From contig NZ_BMTN01000023.1 of the NCBI RefSeq assembly GCF_014649695.1, forward strand, positions 57,102 through 121,101: a stretch of DNA of 64,000 nucleotides. The letters run 5' to 3'. The notes beneath the pieces are model-generated. The model saw only the letters and a list, made by a program, of their open reading frames with translations, did no database searches and was not told the DNA's origin. Shown piece by piece: positions 34,924 through 43,714 of the stretch. The position numbers were made by a program, and so were the translations under genes. Source of the stretch: Streptomyces kurssanovii. Its GTDB lineage: Bacteria; Actinomycetota; Actinomycetes; Streptomycetales; Streptomycetaceae. How positions within the stretch are numbered: the stretch's first letter is position 1; each line of letters begins with the position of its first letter.

Positions 34924-35886
34924 ATGACGGACGAGCACCTTGCGACCCGCACGAGTCGCGCCGTAGGCGCCGTCGTGGGCTCCGCGGTCGGCGACGCCCT
35001 GGGCGCGCCCTTCGAGTTCGGTGAACCGGGCGTGTACCGGGCCCACTTCCCCGACGGGTCCGGCGAGATGCGCGGTGGCGGCGGCTGGGATCCGGGCGAG
35101 GCCACGGACGACACGCAGATGGCCGTGCTGGTCGGCGAATCGCTCCTGGAACACGGCGGACTGGAACCGGCGGACCTGTTCGGCAGGTTCCAGCGCTGGG
35201 CGGCGGGCGAGCCCAAGGACATCGGGCTCCAGACGGAGCAGGTCCTGTCCGGTGGCGCCCCATGGGACACGGCCGCGGGGCTGCACTTCGCCATGACAGG
35301 GCGGGCGGCGGGGAACGGCTCGCTGATGCGCGCGGCCACCTCCGCGGTGTACTTCGCCGGAGCGGGCCGCCGGGCGACGATGGACGCTGCCCGCCGTATC
35401 GCGGCCCTCACCCACGGCGACCGGGCGGCCTGGGAGGGCACGGCCGTCCTCCACGAGCTGATCCGCGTCGCGCTGGACGGCGCGGATCCGTCGGCCGCCG
35501 TCCCTGAGACCCTCCGGTACGTCCACCCCGACCACCGTGCGCGTTGGTCGACGGTCCTGTCTCCCGGCTGGCACCCCGACGACGCCACCGAGTTCAACGG
35601 CGCCGTGTGGCCTGCTCTCGGCTCCGCGCTGTGGGCGCTGCGCACCACCAGCTCGTTCGAGGAGTCCCTCGGAGCCGCGATCGACCTGGGGGGTGACACC
35701 GACACCGTCGCGGCGGTGACGGGGGCGCTGGCGGGCGCGGTCCATGGCATGGGGGCGGTCCCGGAACGGTGGACGGCACCGCTGCATGTGCCGCTGCCGG
35801 GGTTCGGCGACCGGGTACTGCGGTGCCCGGAGCTCAGCGGCCTGGCCCTCGCCCTGGCCGGGACCCCGTCCGTGGACAGCCGGTAG
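34924..35886 (+). CDS. ADP-ribosylglycohydrolase family protein
   Basis: A 320-residue hydrolase of the DraG/ARH fold that removes ADP-ribose from proteins or small molecules using two Mg2+ ions. The signature regions are visible: GSAVGDALGAPFEFGE at the N-terminus, DDTQMAVLVGESLLEHG (metal-binding Asp-Asp-Thr), and IDLGGDTDTVAAVTGALAGA (DxDT motif) near the C-terminus. The target here is unknown. No adjacent ADP-ribosyltransferase is visible. Confidence 0.92.
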   Translation: MTDEHLATRTSRAVGAVVGSAVGDALGAPFEFGEPGVYRAHFPDGSGEMRGGGGWDPGEATDDTQMAVLVGESLLEHGGLEPADLFGRFQRWAAGEPKDIGLQTEQVLSGGAPWDTAAGLHFAMTGRAAGNGSLMRAATSAVYFAGAGRRATMDAARRIAALTHGDRAAWEGTAVLHELIRVALDGADPSAAVPETLRYVHPDHRARWSTVLSPGWHPDDATEFNGAVWPALGSALWALRTTSSFEESLGAAIDLGGDTDTVAAVTGALAGAVHGMGAVPERWTAPLHVPLPGFGDRVLRCPELSGLALALAGTPSVDSR

Positions 35887-35942
35887 GACCCGGCGGATGA
35901 TGGACGAAAAGGGAAATTCAGCGACGGAAGGTGTGGATCACC

Positions 35943-36338
35943 ATGTCCGAACACCCGGACTGCGCCCTCGTCCGCCAGGGTTACACCGCCTTCGTCTCCG
36001 GTGACATGGAAACCCTCGGCAACCTGATGACGGCCGACGCCGTGTACCACGTTCCCGGCCACAACCCGCTCTCCGGGCACCACAAGGGCCGTGAGGCCAT
36101 CCTCGACCTCTTCCGGCGTATGGGCAGGGAGACGGACGGAACCATGCAGATCCAGCTCGAGGCGGTGCTCGCCGACGGGCGCGGACACGTCATGTCCTTC
36201 CACACCATCCGGGCCGACCGCGGTGACCGGGGGATCGAGATCCGCGACGGACTCTTCTTCACCATCGTGGGCGGCAAGGTCACCGACATCGACGAATGCA
36301 CGGAGGACCTCGACGAGATGGACGCCTTCTGGAGCTGA
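35943..36338 (+). CDS. SnoaL-like/NTF2 fold protein
   Basis: A 131-residue small protein of the nuclear-transport-factor-2-like superfamily (DCALVRQGYTAFVSGDMETLGNLMTADAVYHVPG, then KGREAILDLF). The conserved hydrophobic cavity and the His and Asp residues fit a SnoaL-type isomerase or ligand-binding protein. The specific reaction is unknown. I chose ATG 35943; a GTG at 35931 would add four residues. It is a stand-alone gene downstream of the ADP-ribosylglycohydrolase. Confidence 0.85.
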   Translation: MSEHPDCALVRQGYTAFVSGDMETLGNLMTADAVYHVPGHNPLSGHHKGREAILDLFRRMGRETDGTMQIQLEAVLADGRGHVMSFHTIRADRGDRGIEIRDGLFFTIVGGKVTDIDECTEDLDEMDAFWS

Positions 36339-36500
36339 CGGCCCGGACTGCGCCCTCCAGAGCAGACGGCCGAGCCCGCGGCCGTCCAGCGGTCCGGCCG
36401 TTCACGTGCGCGGCCGCCCGACCCGGCACGTGGACGGCCGGGTGAGCGGCACCCGTCGAACCACAGCGGCCCCCTCGCACCTGAGGAGTCAGCCCCACTC

Positions 36501-36536
36501 GGACCGCAGGAGTCAGCCGGACCGCAGGAGTCAGCC
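36501..36536. repeat. 18-bp tandem repeat at helY 3' end
   Basis: Two exact copies of GGACCGCAGGAGTCAGCC lie back to back, with a degenerate third copy at 36479-36494. The second copy covers the helY stop codon (36531), and each unit carries an in-phase stop as read from helY. This suggests recent slippage at the gene end. Confidence 0.75.
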
Positions 36537-39359
36537 CACCGAGCTGTACGCCACCACACCCCGCAGCAGCGCGTCGACGGCCTTGCGGGCGTTCTTCGAC
36601 ACCGTGCTGTTCTCCCGGGGCGCGGCCGCCGCGATCTGGCCGAGCACGTCGATGACCTGCTTGCACCAGCGCACGAAGTCGCCCGCCGGCATCCCGACCT
36701 CGCCGAGCACCTCGTCGAGCCCCTTGTCGGAGGCCCACTGGTGGGCGGCCCAGGCGAAGCCGAGGTCCGGCTCCCGCTGTCCGACGCCCTCCGCCTGGTT
36801 GATCCTGAACTCTTCCTCCAGGGCGTCCAGCCGGCCCCAGATGCGGACCATGTCGGCGAGCGCCACCTTCGCCTTCCCGGCCGGGACCTTGGGTGCGACC
36901 GCGTCGTCCGACTGCCGTGCCTCGTACACCAACGCCGATACACAGGCGGCCAGTTCCGCCGGGTTCAGTCCCTCCCAGACGCCTTCGCGCAGGCATTCGC
37001 TGGCCAGCAGGTCCAGCTCGCCGTAGAGCCGTGCCAGGCGCTTGCCGTCCTCGGTGACCTCGTCGCCGCGGAGGTAGTCCATCTCCGTCAGGAGGGCCAC
37101 GATCCGGTCGAAGGTCCGCGCGATGGTGTTCGTACGGCCCTCGATACGGCGCTCCAACTGCCGGGTGTCGCGCTGGAGGCGGAAGTACCGCTCGGCCCAG
37201 CGGGCGTGGTCCTCGCGTTCGTCGCAGCCGTGGCAGGGGTGCGCACGCAGTGCGGCGCGCAGCCGGGAGATCTCACGGTCGTCCGCCGCGGCGGACCGCC
37301 GCTTGCCGTGCCGCTCGGGCACGATGTGCCCGGCCTTGGTGCGCAGCGCGGAGGCGAGGTCCCGACGCGACTGCGGGGAACGGGGGTTGAAGGACTTCGG
37401 GATGCGCATCCGCTCCAGCGCCTCGACCGGCACCGGGAAGTCGATCGACGCCAGCCGCTTGACCTGCCGCTCCGACGTGAGGACCAGCGGCCGCGGCCCG
37501 TCGTGGTGCTCGAGGCCGCGGTGGCCGTTGGTGCGGCCGGCCGGCAGCCCCGGGTCGAGGACCAGTGCCAGCCCGGCGAACTTGCCCGTCGGGACATGGA
37601 TGACGTCGCCCGGCTTGAGCTTCTCCAGGGAGGTCGCGGCGGCGGCCCTGCGCTGCGCGGCGCCCTGCTTGGCCAGTTCGGTCTCACGGTCCTTCAGCTC
37701 GCGGCGCAGCCGTGCGTACTCGGTGAAGTCGCCCAGGTGGCAGGTCATGCCCTCCCGGTAGCCCTCGAGGCCTTCCTCGTTGCGCTGCACCTGCCGGGAG
37801 ATGCCGACGACGGACTTGTCCGCCTGGAACTGCGCGAACGACGTCTCCAGCAGTTCCCGCGAGCGGTGCCGCCCGAACTGCTGGGTGAGATTGACGGCCA
37901 TGTTGTACGACGGCTTGAAGCTGGAACGCAGCGGGTACGTCCGGGTCCCGGCGAGCCCCGCCAGCGCCTCCGGGTCCATCGCCCGCTGCCACAGGACCAC
38001 CGCGTGGCCCTCGACATCGATGCCACGGCGCCCGGCGCGGCCGGTCAGCTGGGTGTACTCACCGGGGGTGATGTCGGCGTGCTGCTCGCCGTTCCACTTG
38101 ACGAGCTTCTCCAACACCACGGAGCGGGCGGGCATGTTGATGCCCAGCGCCAGTGTCTCCGTGGCGAACACGGCCTTCACCAGGCCCCGTACGAACAGTT
38201 CCTCGACGACTTCCTTGAAGGTCGGCAGCATGCCGGCGTGGTGCGCGGCGATGCCCCGCTCCAGCCCCTCCAGCCACTCGTAGTAGCCGAGGACGTGAAG
38301 ATCCTCGCCGGGGATGGAGGCCGTCCGGTCCTCGACGATCTCGCGCACTTCTCTGCGCGCGTCCTCGTCGTTGAGCCGCAGACCGGCGTACAGGCACTGC
38401 TGCACGGCGGCCTCGCAGCCCGCCCGGCTGAAGATGAACGTGATGGCGGGGAGCAGTCCCTCGGAGTCGAGCCGGTCGATGACCTCGGGCCGGGCCGGGG
38501 TCCAGATGCGGCTGCGCTGGCGCCGCTCGCGCTCCCGGTCGGCCTCGCGCACCATCTTCCCGCGGCGCCGGTCGCGCGGGTTGTAGGTGCGGCTGTTCTC
38601 CATCCTGGCCAGCCGCACGAGATCGGGGTTGACCTCGCGGCGGGCGACCCCGCGGCCGCCGTGGTCGGTCTCCTCCTCGAAGAGGTCGTACATCCGCCGT
38701 CCCGCGAGGACGTGCTGCCACAGGGGCACGGGCCGGTGCTCGGAGACGATGACCTCGGTGTCGCCGCGCACGGTGTCGAGCCAGTCGCCGAACTCCTCCG
38801 CGTTCGACACGGTCGCCGAGAGTGACACCAAGGTCACCGACTCGGGGAGGTGGATGATCACTTCCTCCCAGACGGCGCCGCGGAAACGGTCGGAGAGGTA
38901 GTGCACCTCGTCCATGACGACGTAACCGAGGCCCAGCAGCGCCTGGGAGCCCGCGTACAGCATGTTGCGCAGCACCTCGGTGGTCATGACGACCACCGGT
39001 GCACCGGAGTTGACGCTGTTGTCGCCGGTCAGCAGCCCGACCTTGTCGGCGCCGTAGCGCTTGACCAGGTCGGTGTACTTCTGGTTGGAGAGCGCCTTGA
39101 TGGGCGTGGTGTAGAAGCACTTGCGGCCCTGCTCGAGGGCGAGGTGGACGGCGAACTCGCCGACGATCGTCTTGCCCGAGCCGGTGGGCGCGGCGACGAG
39201 CACGCCCTTGCCCGCCTCCAGGGCCTGGCATGCCTCGATCTGGAAGGGATCGAGGTCGAAGTCGTACATCGCTCGGAAGGGGGCCAGCGCAGTGGCCTCT
39301 TCGGCGGCGCGGACGCGGGCGGCGGCATAGCGCTCTGCGGGAGAGAGGTCCTCGGTCAT
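36531..39359 (-). CDS. helY: Ski2/Mtr4-type DEVH-box RNA helicase
   Basis: A 942-residue ATP-dependent helicase, the size of mycobacterial HelY. Walker A lies in VAAPTGSGKTIVGEFAVHLA (about residues 45-65), with the DEVH box in YVVMDEVHYLSDRFRG, SLSATVSNAEEFGDWL, and motif VI in TQLTGRAGRRGIDVEG. The C-terminal half with paired Cys residues in HPCHGCDEREDHARW and the DSHCT-type tail matches Ski2-like enzymes. It probably acts in RNA turnover. I chose ATG 39359; an in-frame GTG at 39368 is also possible. It lies downstream of tatC on the same strand, behind a strong hairpin. Confidence 0.92.
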   Translation of the reverse strand: MTEDLSPAERYAAARVRAAEEATALAPFRAMYDFDLDPFQIEACQALEAGKGVLVAAPTGSGKTIVGEFAVHLALEQGRKCFYTTPIKALSNQKYTDLVKRYGADKVGLLTGDNSVNSGAPVVVMTTEVLRNMLYAGSQALLGLGYVVMDEVHYLSDRFRGAVWEEVIIHLPESVTLVSLSATVSNAEEFGDWLDTVRGDTEVIVSEHRPVPLWQHVLAGRRMYDLFEEETDHGGRGVARREVNPDLVRLARMENSRTYNPRDRRRGKMVREADRERERRQRSRIWTPARPEVIDRLDSEGLLPAITFIFSRAGCEAAVQQCLYAGLRLNDEDARREVREIVEDRTASIPGEDLHVLGYYEWLEGLERGIAAHHAGMLPTFKEVVEELFVRGLVKAVFATETLALGINMPARSVVLEKLVKWNGEQHADITPGEYTQLTGRAGRRGIDVEGHAVVLWQRAMDPEALAGLAGTRTYPLRSSFKPSYNMAVNLTQQFGRHRSRELLETSFAQFQADKSVVGISRQVQRNEEGLEGYREGMTCHLGDFTEYARLRRELKDRETELAKQGAAQRRAAAATSLEKLKPGDVIHVPTGKFAGLALVLDPGLPAGRTNGHRGLEHHDGPRPLVLTSERQVKRLASIDFPVPVEALERMRIPKSFNPRSPQSRRDLASALRTKAGHIVPERHGKRRSAAADDREISRLRAALRAHPCHGCDEREDHARWAERYFRLQRDTRQLERRIEGRTNTIARTFDRIVALLTEMDYLRGDEVTEDGKRLARLYGELDLLASECLREGVWEGLNPAELAACVSALVYEARQSDDAVAPKVPAGKAKVALADMVRIWGRLDALEEEFRINQAEGVGQREPDLGFAWAAHQWASDKGLDEVLGEVGMPAGDFVRWCKQVIDVLGQIAAAAPRENSTVSKNARKAVDALLRGVVAYSSVG

Positions 39360-39467
39360 CTTGTTCACGAGACTACCCGCCCCCTCTGACACTGAGCGGA
39401 TCTTTAATCGGACGAGAGCACCTACCGCTTGGAGTACCCGCGAGGGTGTGCGGCGATGCATACGCGG

Positions 39468-39496
39468 GCGGGGCCCGCCGGTCCGGCGGGCCCCGC
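39468..39496 (-). terminator. Terminator of tatC
   Basis: A perfect 13-bp inverted repeat (GCGGGGCCCGCCG and complement) with a 3-base loop, 27 bp beyond the tatC stop. It should end the pafBC-tatAC transcript before helY. Confidence 0.75.
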
Positions 39497-39522
39497 TCTT
39501 GGGCCTGATGGCGTCTCGCGCC

Positions 39523-40479
39523 TCAGGTGATGTCGTCGTAGCCGTTCAGGCGGTTCGTGCGGCCGCCGTCGGCCTCGCCGGTGGCCTGCTCGGGCAGCGC
39601 GCGGGCCGTGGCGGAGACGGGCTCCACCTCGCCGAGCGCGGCCGGCGTGAGATCGAGGTCGGAGGCCTCGTCGTCGTCGAGTTCCGCGTCGGGGTCGTTA
39701 CGGCGGCGGCGCCTGTCGTTGAGCATCGAGAACCCGACCGCGCAGAAGTAGAGCAGGATGATCGGTCCGGACAGGGCGACCATGCCCAGCGGGTCGGTCG
39801 AGGGGGTGGCGATCGCGCCGAAGACGAAGATGCCCATGACAGCGCCGCGCCACCAGCCGAGCATCCGCCGGCCGGTCACCATCCCGGTCAGGTTCAGCAT
39901 GATCAGGAGCAGGGGCAGCTCGAACGAGAAGCCGAAGATCAGCACCATCCGGACCGTGAAGTCCAGGATCTTGTCCACGCTCAGCAGGTTCTCGGCGGGA
40001 GCGGGCGTGATCGAGAGCAGGACCTTCATGCTCACCGGCATGACGAGGTAGGCGAAGTACGCTCCGCCGGCGAACAGCGGCGCGGCCGCCGCGGCGAAGT
40101 AGTAGCTGTACTTCTTCTCGTTCTTGTGCAGGCCGGGCGCGACGAAGGCCCACATCTGGTAGAGCCAGACCGGGCAGGACACGATGATGCCCGCCATCAG
40201 CACGACCTTGACGGTGGTGGTGAACGGCGACAGCAGGTCGGTGTAGACGACCCTGGCGCAGACGCCGCCCTTCTGGGGGCCGTCCCCGACGCACTCGGGC
40301 ACCGGCGAGGTGAGGAACTCCATCAGCTCCTGGCTGTACGCCACCGCGGCGACCGAGGCGATGACGATCGCCAGCATGGCCTTCGCGAGCCGGTTGCGGA
40401 GCTCACGAAGATGGTCCGCGAGCGGCATGCGCCCCTCGGGGTCCTTCTCCTTCTGTTTCGAGCGGGCAGGCTTGAGCAA
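39523..40479 (-). CDS. tatC: Sec-independent protein translocase TatC
   Basis: TatC recognises twin-arginine signal peptides and forms the core of the Tat translocon with TatA. It is 318 residues with six membrane helices in the central 250. Signatures are MPLADHLRELRNRLAKAML at the N-terminus and the FEFGFSFELPLLLIMLNLTG-like helix, which here reads GFSFELPLLLIMLNLTGMV. The C-terminal tail is long, acidic and probably disordered, as in other Streptomyces. The start appears to be TTG 40479, preceded by GAGGACG; ATG 40428 is an alternative. tatA ends 47 bp upstream, so they are probably co-transcribed. Confidence 0.95.
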   Translation of the reverse strand: MLKPARSKQKEKDPEGRMPLADHLRELRNRLAKAMLAIVIASVAAVAYSQELMEFLTSPVPECVGDGPQKGGVCARVVYTDLLSPFTTTVKVVLMAGIIVSCPVWLYQMWAFVAPGLHKNEKKYSYYFAAAAAPLFAGGAYFAYLVMPVSMKVLLSITPAPAENLLSVDKILDFTVRMVLIFGFSFELPLLLIMLNLTGMVTGRRMLGWWRGAVMGIFVFGAIATPSTDPLGMVALSGPIILLYFCAVGFSMLNDRRRRRNDPDAELDDDEASDLDLTPAALGEVEPVSATARALPEQATGEADGGRTNRLNGYDDIT

Positions 40480-40526
40480 CCCACGTCCTCATCTCGTGCG
40501 GCAGGCCACGGTCACGTGACCTTGGG

Positions 40527-40823
40527 TCAGCGCTGGGGGGTGTCGGTGGGCTCGCTCACGGGGCGGGCGCTGGTGACGTCGCCGGGCGCCGCCTGGATGG
40601 TGCGGTGCGGGGTCTGGCTTTCGCCGCCCTGGGCCGGGTCCTTGGGCTCCGCGGGAGCTGCCGCGGGCTGCCCTTCGGACTTCATCGCCTTGGCCTCGCT
40701 CTTCAGGATCCGCGCCGACTTGCCGAGCGAACGCGCCATGTCCGGAAGCTTCTTGGCGCCGAACAGCAGCAGGATGAGGAGCGCAATGATAATGATCTCG
40801 GTGGGCCCGATCTGTCGGAACAT
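40527..40823 (-). CDS. tatA: Twin-arginine translocase subunit TatA
   Basis: Pore-forming/ring Tat subunit, 98 residues. It has a short N-terminal membrane helix (GPTEIIIIALLILLLFGAKKLPD), the hinge FGAKKLPDMARSLGKS, an amphipathic helix, and a Pro/Ala/Thr-rich tail. The helix and FGxxKLP motif are diagnostic. I chose ATG 40823 because the conserved N-terminus follows it directly. It lies downstream of the 65-residue membrane protein and upstream of tatC. Confidence 0.95.
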   Translation of the reverse strand: MFRQIGPTEIIIIALLILLLFGAKKLPDMARSLGKSARILKSEAKAMKSEGQPAAAPAEPKDPAQGGESQTPHRTIQAAPGDVTSARPVSEPTDTPQR

Positions 40824-41069
40824 AACTGTGTCTACCTTCTCACCGAGGCGGCTTGGGGCTCTGGCTGCTGACCGCGGTAGGACAGGCGTCCGAACCGCGA
40901 CCGGCAGCGATCGTAACTCGCACGGGTAAACGCATGGCAATCCCCGTGCGTACTCCCGTCAGCGGTCGGCGCCTCATCACCGGTGCCGCCACCAGCAGCG
41001 TACCGCCAGGGCCTGCGCCGCAGCAGGGGGCGTCCGCGGTCTCCGGCGCGGCTCGAGCGTCACATCCGC

Positions 41070-41267
41070 TCAGCGGAGAGTCTCGCCCGAGCGGGCCAGG
41101 GACGTGGCGGCCCGCTCCAGGTCCTCCGCGGCCCTGTTGATCCGGTCCGTGGCGCGGGCGACCGCGCTGCCCAGACGCCGGGCCTCGATGAAGACCCGGA
41201 CACCGAGGACGCCGAGGACGGCGATCCCGAGGAAGCCGAGTGCGATGGCGAGCATGGGCCAGAACAT
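41070..41267 (-). CDS. Small single-pass membrane protein
   Basis: A 65-residue protein with one N-terminal helix (MLAIALGFLGIAVLGVLGVRVFI) and a basic/acidic amphipathic tail (IEARRLGSAVARATDRINRA) likely to form a coiled coil. I know of no family. It lies between the zinc-ribbon gene and tatA on the same strand, in the expected pafBC-tatAC interval. The TatA-like plan (one helix then an amphipathic helix) is noted but the FG hinge is missing, so it is not a Tat subunit. Confidence 0.75.
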   Translation of the reverse strand: MFWPMLAIALGFLGIAVLGVLGVRVFIEARRLGSAVARATDRINRAAEDLERAATSLARSGETLR

Positions 41268-41311
41268 GCGCAGAGCCTAGACCGTTCCTGGAGCGGTTTC
41301 CGAGCGGGACG

Positions 41312-41584
41312 TCACACGGTGGAGTGCAGGCGCAGGGTCCGCACCCCGCCGCCGGTGAGCAGTTCCACGATGCGTTCACCGGCCGGCTTGCGGACCGCGG
41401 AGCCGCATTCGGGGCAGGTGAAGGAGTAGAACGTGGTGCGGCGGCTGCCGCCTATCGCCAGGCGCAGGGCGCCGGCGGACAGCTCGAACCGGGCGCGGCA
41501 GTCGGGGCACGCGGCTCTGAAGAGCACCGGCCCGACGCGGGCGGGGACAGGTGTCATCGCCGGAACACCGGGCGTCACGGTCAT
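41312..41584 (-). CDS. Small zinc-ribbon-like protein
   Basis: A 90-residue protein with two CxxC pairs, AACPDCRARFELS and FTCPECGSAV, that should hold one zinc ion as a ribbon. Between them is GGSRRTTFYSFT. The C-terminus ends in a basic ERIVELLTGGGVRTLRLHSTV stretch. No function is known. Its ATG overlaps the pafC stop (TGATG), so it is translationally coupled to pafC and probably part of that operon. Confidence 0.75.
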   Translation of the reverse strand: MTVTPGVPAMTPVPARVGPVLFRAACPDCRARFELSAGALRLAIGGSRRTTFYSFTCPECGSAVRKPAGERIVELLTGGGVRTLRLHSTV

Positions 41585-42615
41585 CAGGCGCCGGCTCCCT
41601 GTTCTTGACGGTCCTCGCACTCCTGGTACTCCTGGCGACCTTCGCGGTGCTCCTCGGCCTCGTAGGCGGCGAGCGCCTCGCGTGCCGCCGTGCGGGCGCT
41701 GTCCGCGAGGTCCTGCGGCGACACGATCTTGCCGTCCCTGCCCAGCCGCAGCGCCAGCCGGCGCAGCGAGGCGGGCGACGGCGTACGCAGCGTGATGCGC
41801 AGACCGCCGTCGGGCAGTTCCTCCGCCAGGTCGTGCGGGTAGTACTCGGCGACCCAGCGTCCGCCGGGCGCCACCTCGACGACGACCTCGGGATCGTCGG
41901 CGGAGGGCTGCACCAGGCCCTCGGAGAGGTCGCGCAGCTCGATCTCGGGGGGCGCGGCCGGGGCGTCGAGCAGCCGGATCTCCGCGACCCGGTCGAGCCG
42001 GAAGGTGCGGCGCGCCTCCGAGAGGCGGCACCAGGCCTCCATGTACGTGTGGCCGACGGCGAAGAGCCGGATCGGGTCCACCTCGCGCTCGGTGAGCTCG
42101 TCGCGCGCGGGCGAGTAGTACTTCAGCCAGAGCCGCCGGCGCTCGGAGATCGCCCGGTCGACCTCGGCGAAGACCCCGCCCTCCGATTCGAAGGTCACCG
42201 AGAGCCGGGAGGAGGCGCCCGCCACCTCACCGGCCGCGCCTTCGATCTTGGCGGTGGCCCGTACCAGCGCCTCGCGGTCGCCCTCCCGCAGTCCGGGGAG
42301 GGTGGCCACGGCGCGGGCCGCGACGAGCAGCGCGGTCGCCTCGTCGGCGGCGAGACGCAGCGGCTCGGCGGTGGACTCGCCGGACGCGTCCGGGTTGCGC
42401 CACCAGATCCGCTCGCCGTCCGTGTCGATGTCGAGCAGGTCGCCGCCGCGGAAACTCGTTCCGCACATGGGCAGCACGTCGAGGTCGGAGATCAGCTCGT
42501 CCTCGGTGATGCCGAAGGCGCGGGCGACGTCCGCGATGCGGGCGCCGGGGCGCTCGCGCAGATACGTCACCAGTGACAGCATCCGCCGGGTCTGGTCGAT
42601 GGCATTGATCGCCAT
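41584..42615 (-). CDS. pafC: WYL-domain DNA-damage regulator PafC
   Basis: A 343-residue protein with an N-terminal winged helix-turn-helix-like region (TRRMLSLVTYLRERPGARIADVARAFGI), a WYL ligand-sensing domain at about residues 150-230 (RRLWLKYYSPARDELTEREVDP), and the WCX C-terminal extension (GLRITLRTPSPASLRRLAL). PafB and PafC act together as the main DNA-damage response activator in actinobacteria. ATG 42615; it is 13 bp behind pafB and overlaps the zinc-ribbon gene. Confidence 0.92.
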   Translation of the reverse strand: MAINAIDQTRRMLSLVTYLRERPGARIADVARAFGITEDELISDLDVLPMCGTSFRGGDLLDIDTDGERIWWRNPDASGESTAEPLRLAADEATALLVAARAVATLPGLREGDREALVRATAKIEGAAGEVAGASSRLSVTFESEGGVFAEVDRAISERRRLWLKYYSPARDELTEREVDPIRLFAVGHTYMEAWCRLSEARRTFRLDRVAEIRLLDAPAAPPEIELRDLSEGLVQPSADDPEVVVEVAPGGRWVAEYYPHDLAEELPDGGLRITLRTPSPASLRRLALRLGRDGKIVSPQDLADSARTAAREALAAYEAEEHREGRQEYQECEDRQEQGAGA

Positions 42616-42628
42616 GTCGTGCGCCCCC

Positions 42629-43588
42629 TCAGCCCTTGGCCACGGCGCGTAGCCGGTCGACCACGTCCGCCCGCAGGTCCGCGGGCTCCAGCACGACGAC
42701 GTCCGGGCCGAACTCGACGAGCCAGGCGTCCAGACCGTGTCCGTACGGGATCTCCAACTCGTCCCATCCGTCGCCGAGTTCCCGCACCTCGGTCGCCCTC
42801 GAACGCAGCGGGTAGCCGCAGTCGGTGCGCAGCCTGATGCGTGCCGAACGGGTCGCCGTCTCCCCGGCCCAGCTCTCGACGGTCTCGCGGACGGTGACGA
42901 CGTCGGGCACGGGCGCGGTGAAGGCTCCCGAACGGGACGTACGCACCTTGCCGGTGATGCGCGAGAGGCGGAAGACCCGCTCGGCGCCGCGGCTGCGGTC
43001 GAAGCCGGCCAGGTACCAGTGGCCCCGCCAGCACTCGAGCGTCCACGGTTCCACATGGCGCTGCTCGGGACGGGCCGAATTGGCCTTGCGGTAGTCGAAG
43101 AGGACCGGCCGGCGGTCGCGGCAGGCCAGCATCAGCGGTTCGAAGGCCGCCTCATGGACGGGGATACGCGGTTCGAGGGCGCTGTGGTGGAGTTCGAAGG
43201 TGTCCTCGGCCTCCGGCATGCCGGCCGCCCGCAGCTTCTGCAGGGCGCCGCTGGCGGCCCCGGCGAGCCGCGCCTGCTGCCACACCTTGGCGGCCAGGCC
43301 CAGGGCGGCGGCCTCCTCGGCGTCCAGGGTGATGGGCGGCAGCCGGTTGCTGTCCCGGCGCGCGAGGTAGCCGATGTCCCCGTCCAGGGACTCCACCGTC
43401 TCGATCACCAGACCGAGTTCCCGCAGATCGTCCTTGTCCCGCTCGAACATCCGGTTGAACGAGTCGTCCGAACCTGCTTCGAGGTAGGCCTCGATGGACC
43501 CGCGCAGCTCACGCTTGCTGAGGGGACGCCGGGTCCCCAGCAGACACAGCGCCAGATTCATCAGCCGCTCGGCCTTGGCAATCGCCAT
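42629..43588 (-). CDS. pafB: WYL-domain DNA-damage regulator PafB
   Basis: A 319-residue partner of PafC with the same order: HTH (AIAKAERLMNLALCLLGTRRPLSKRELRG), WYL domain with FDYRKANSARPEQRHVEPWTLECWRGHWYLAGFDR, and WCX. It binds the promoter motif of DNA-damage genes together with PafC, triggered in mycobacteria by single-stranded DNA. It starts at ATG 43588 and heads the pafB-pafC-zinc-ribbon-tatA-tatC run. The adjacent pafA is the reason for the name; the role in pupylation is indirect. Confidence 0.93.
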   Translation of the reverse strand: MAIAKAERLMNLALCLLGTRRPLSKRELRGSIEAYLEAGSDDSFNRMFERDKDDLRELGLVIETVESLDGDIGYLARRDSNRLPPITLDAEEAAALGLAAKVWQQARLAGAASGALQKLRAAGMPEAEDTFELHHSALEPRIPVHEAAFEPLMLACRDRRPVLFDYRKANSARPEQRHVEPWTLECWRGHWYLAGFDRSRGAERVFRLSRITGKVRTSRSGAFTAPVPDVVTVRETVESWAGETATRSARIRLRTDCGYPLRSRATEVRELGDGWDELEIPYGHGLDAWLVEFGPDVVVLEPADLRADVVDRLRAVAKG

Positions 43589-43663
43589 CGACGCCCTTCA
43601 CCTCTTTTTGTGAAATCCCTTACGCCCGTCGACCGTACCGCCCCGGGGTGTCCGGACAAAAGC

Positions 43664-43693
43664 GAGGGCCCGTGCCGGCAGGCACGGGCCCTC
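43664..43693. terminator. Terminator after FKBP gene
   Basis: A perfect 13-bp inverted repeat (GAGGGCCCGTGCC and complement) with a 4-base loop, 22 bp past the FKBP stop on the minus strand. Confidence 0.75.
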
Positions 43694-43714
43694 ACGACGT
43701 CGCTCCGCGAGGCC

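Noticed and set aside
41070-41267. A second TatA/TatB gene
   Set aside because: The helix-plus-amphipathic plan is similar, but the FGxxKLP hinge is absent. The real tatA lies next to it.
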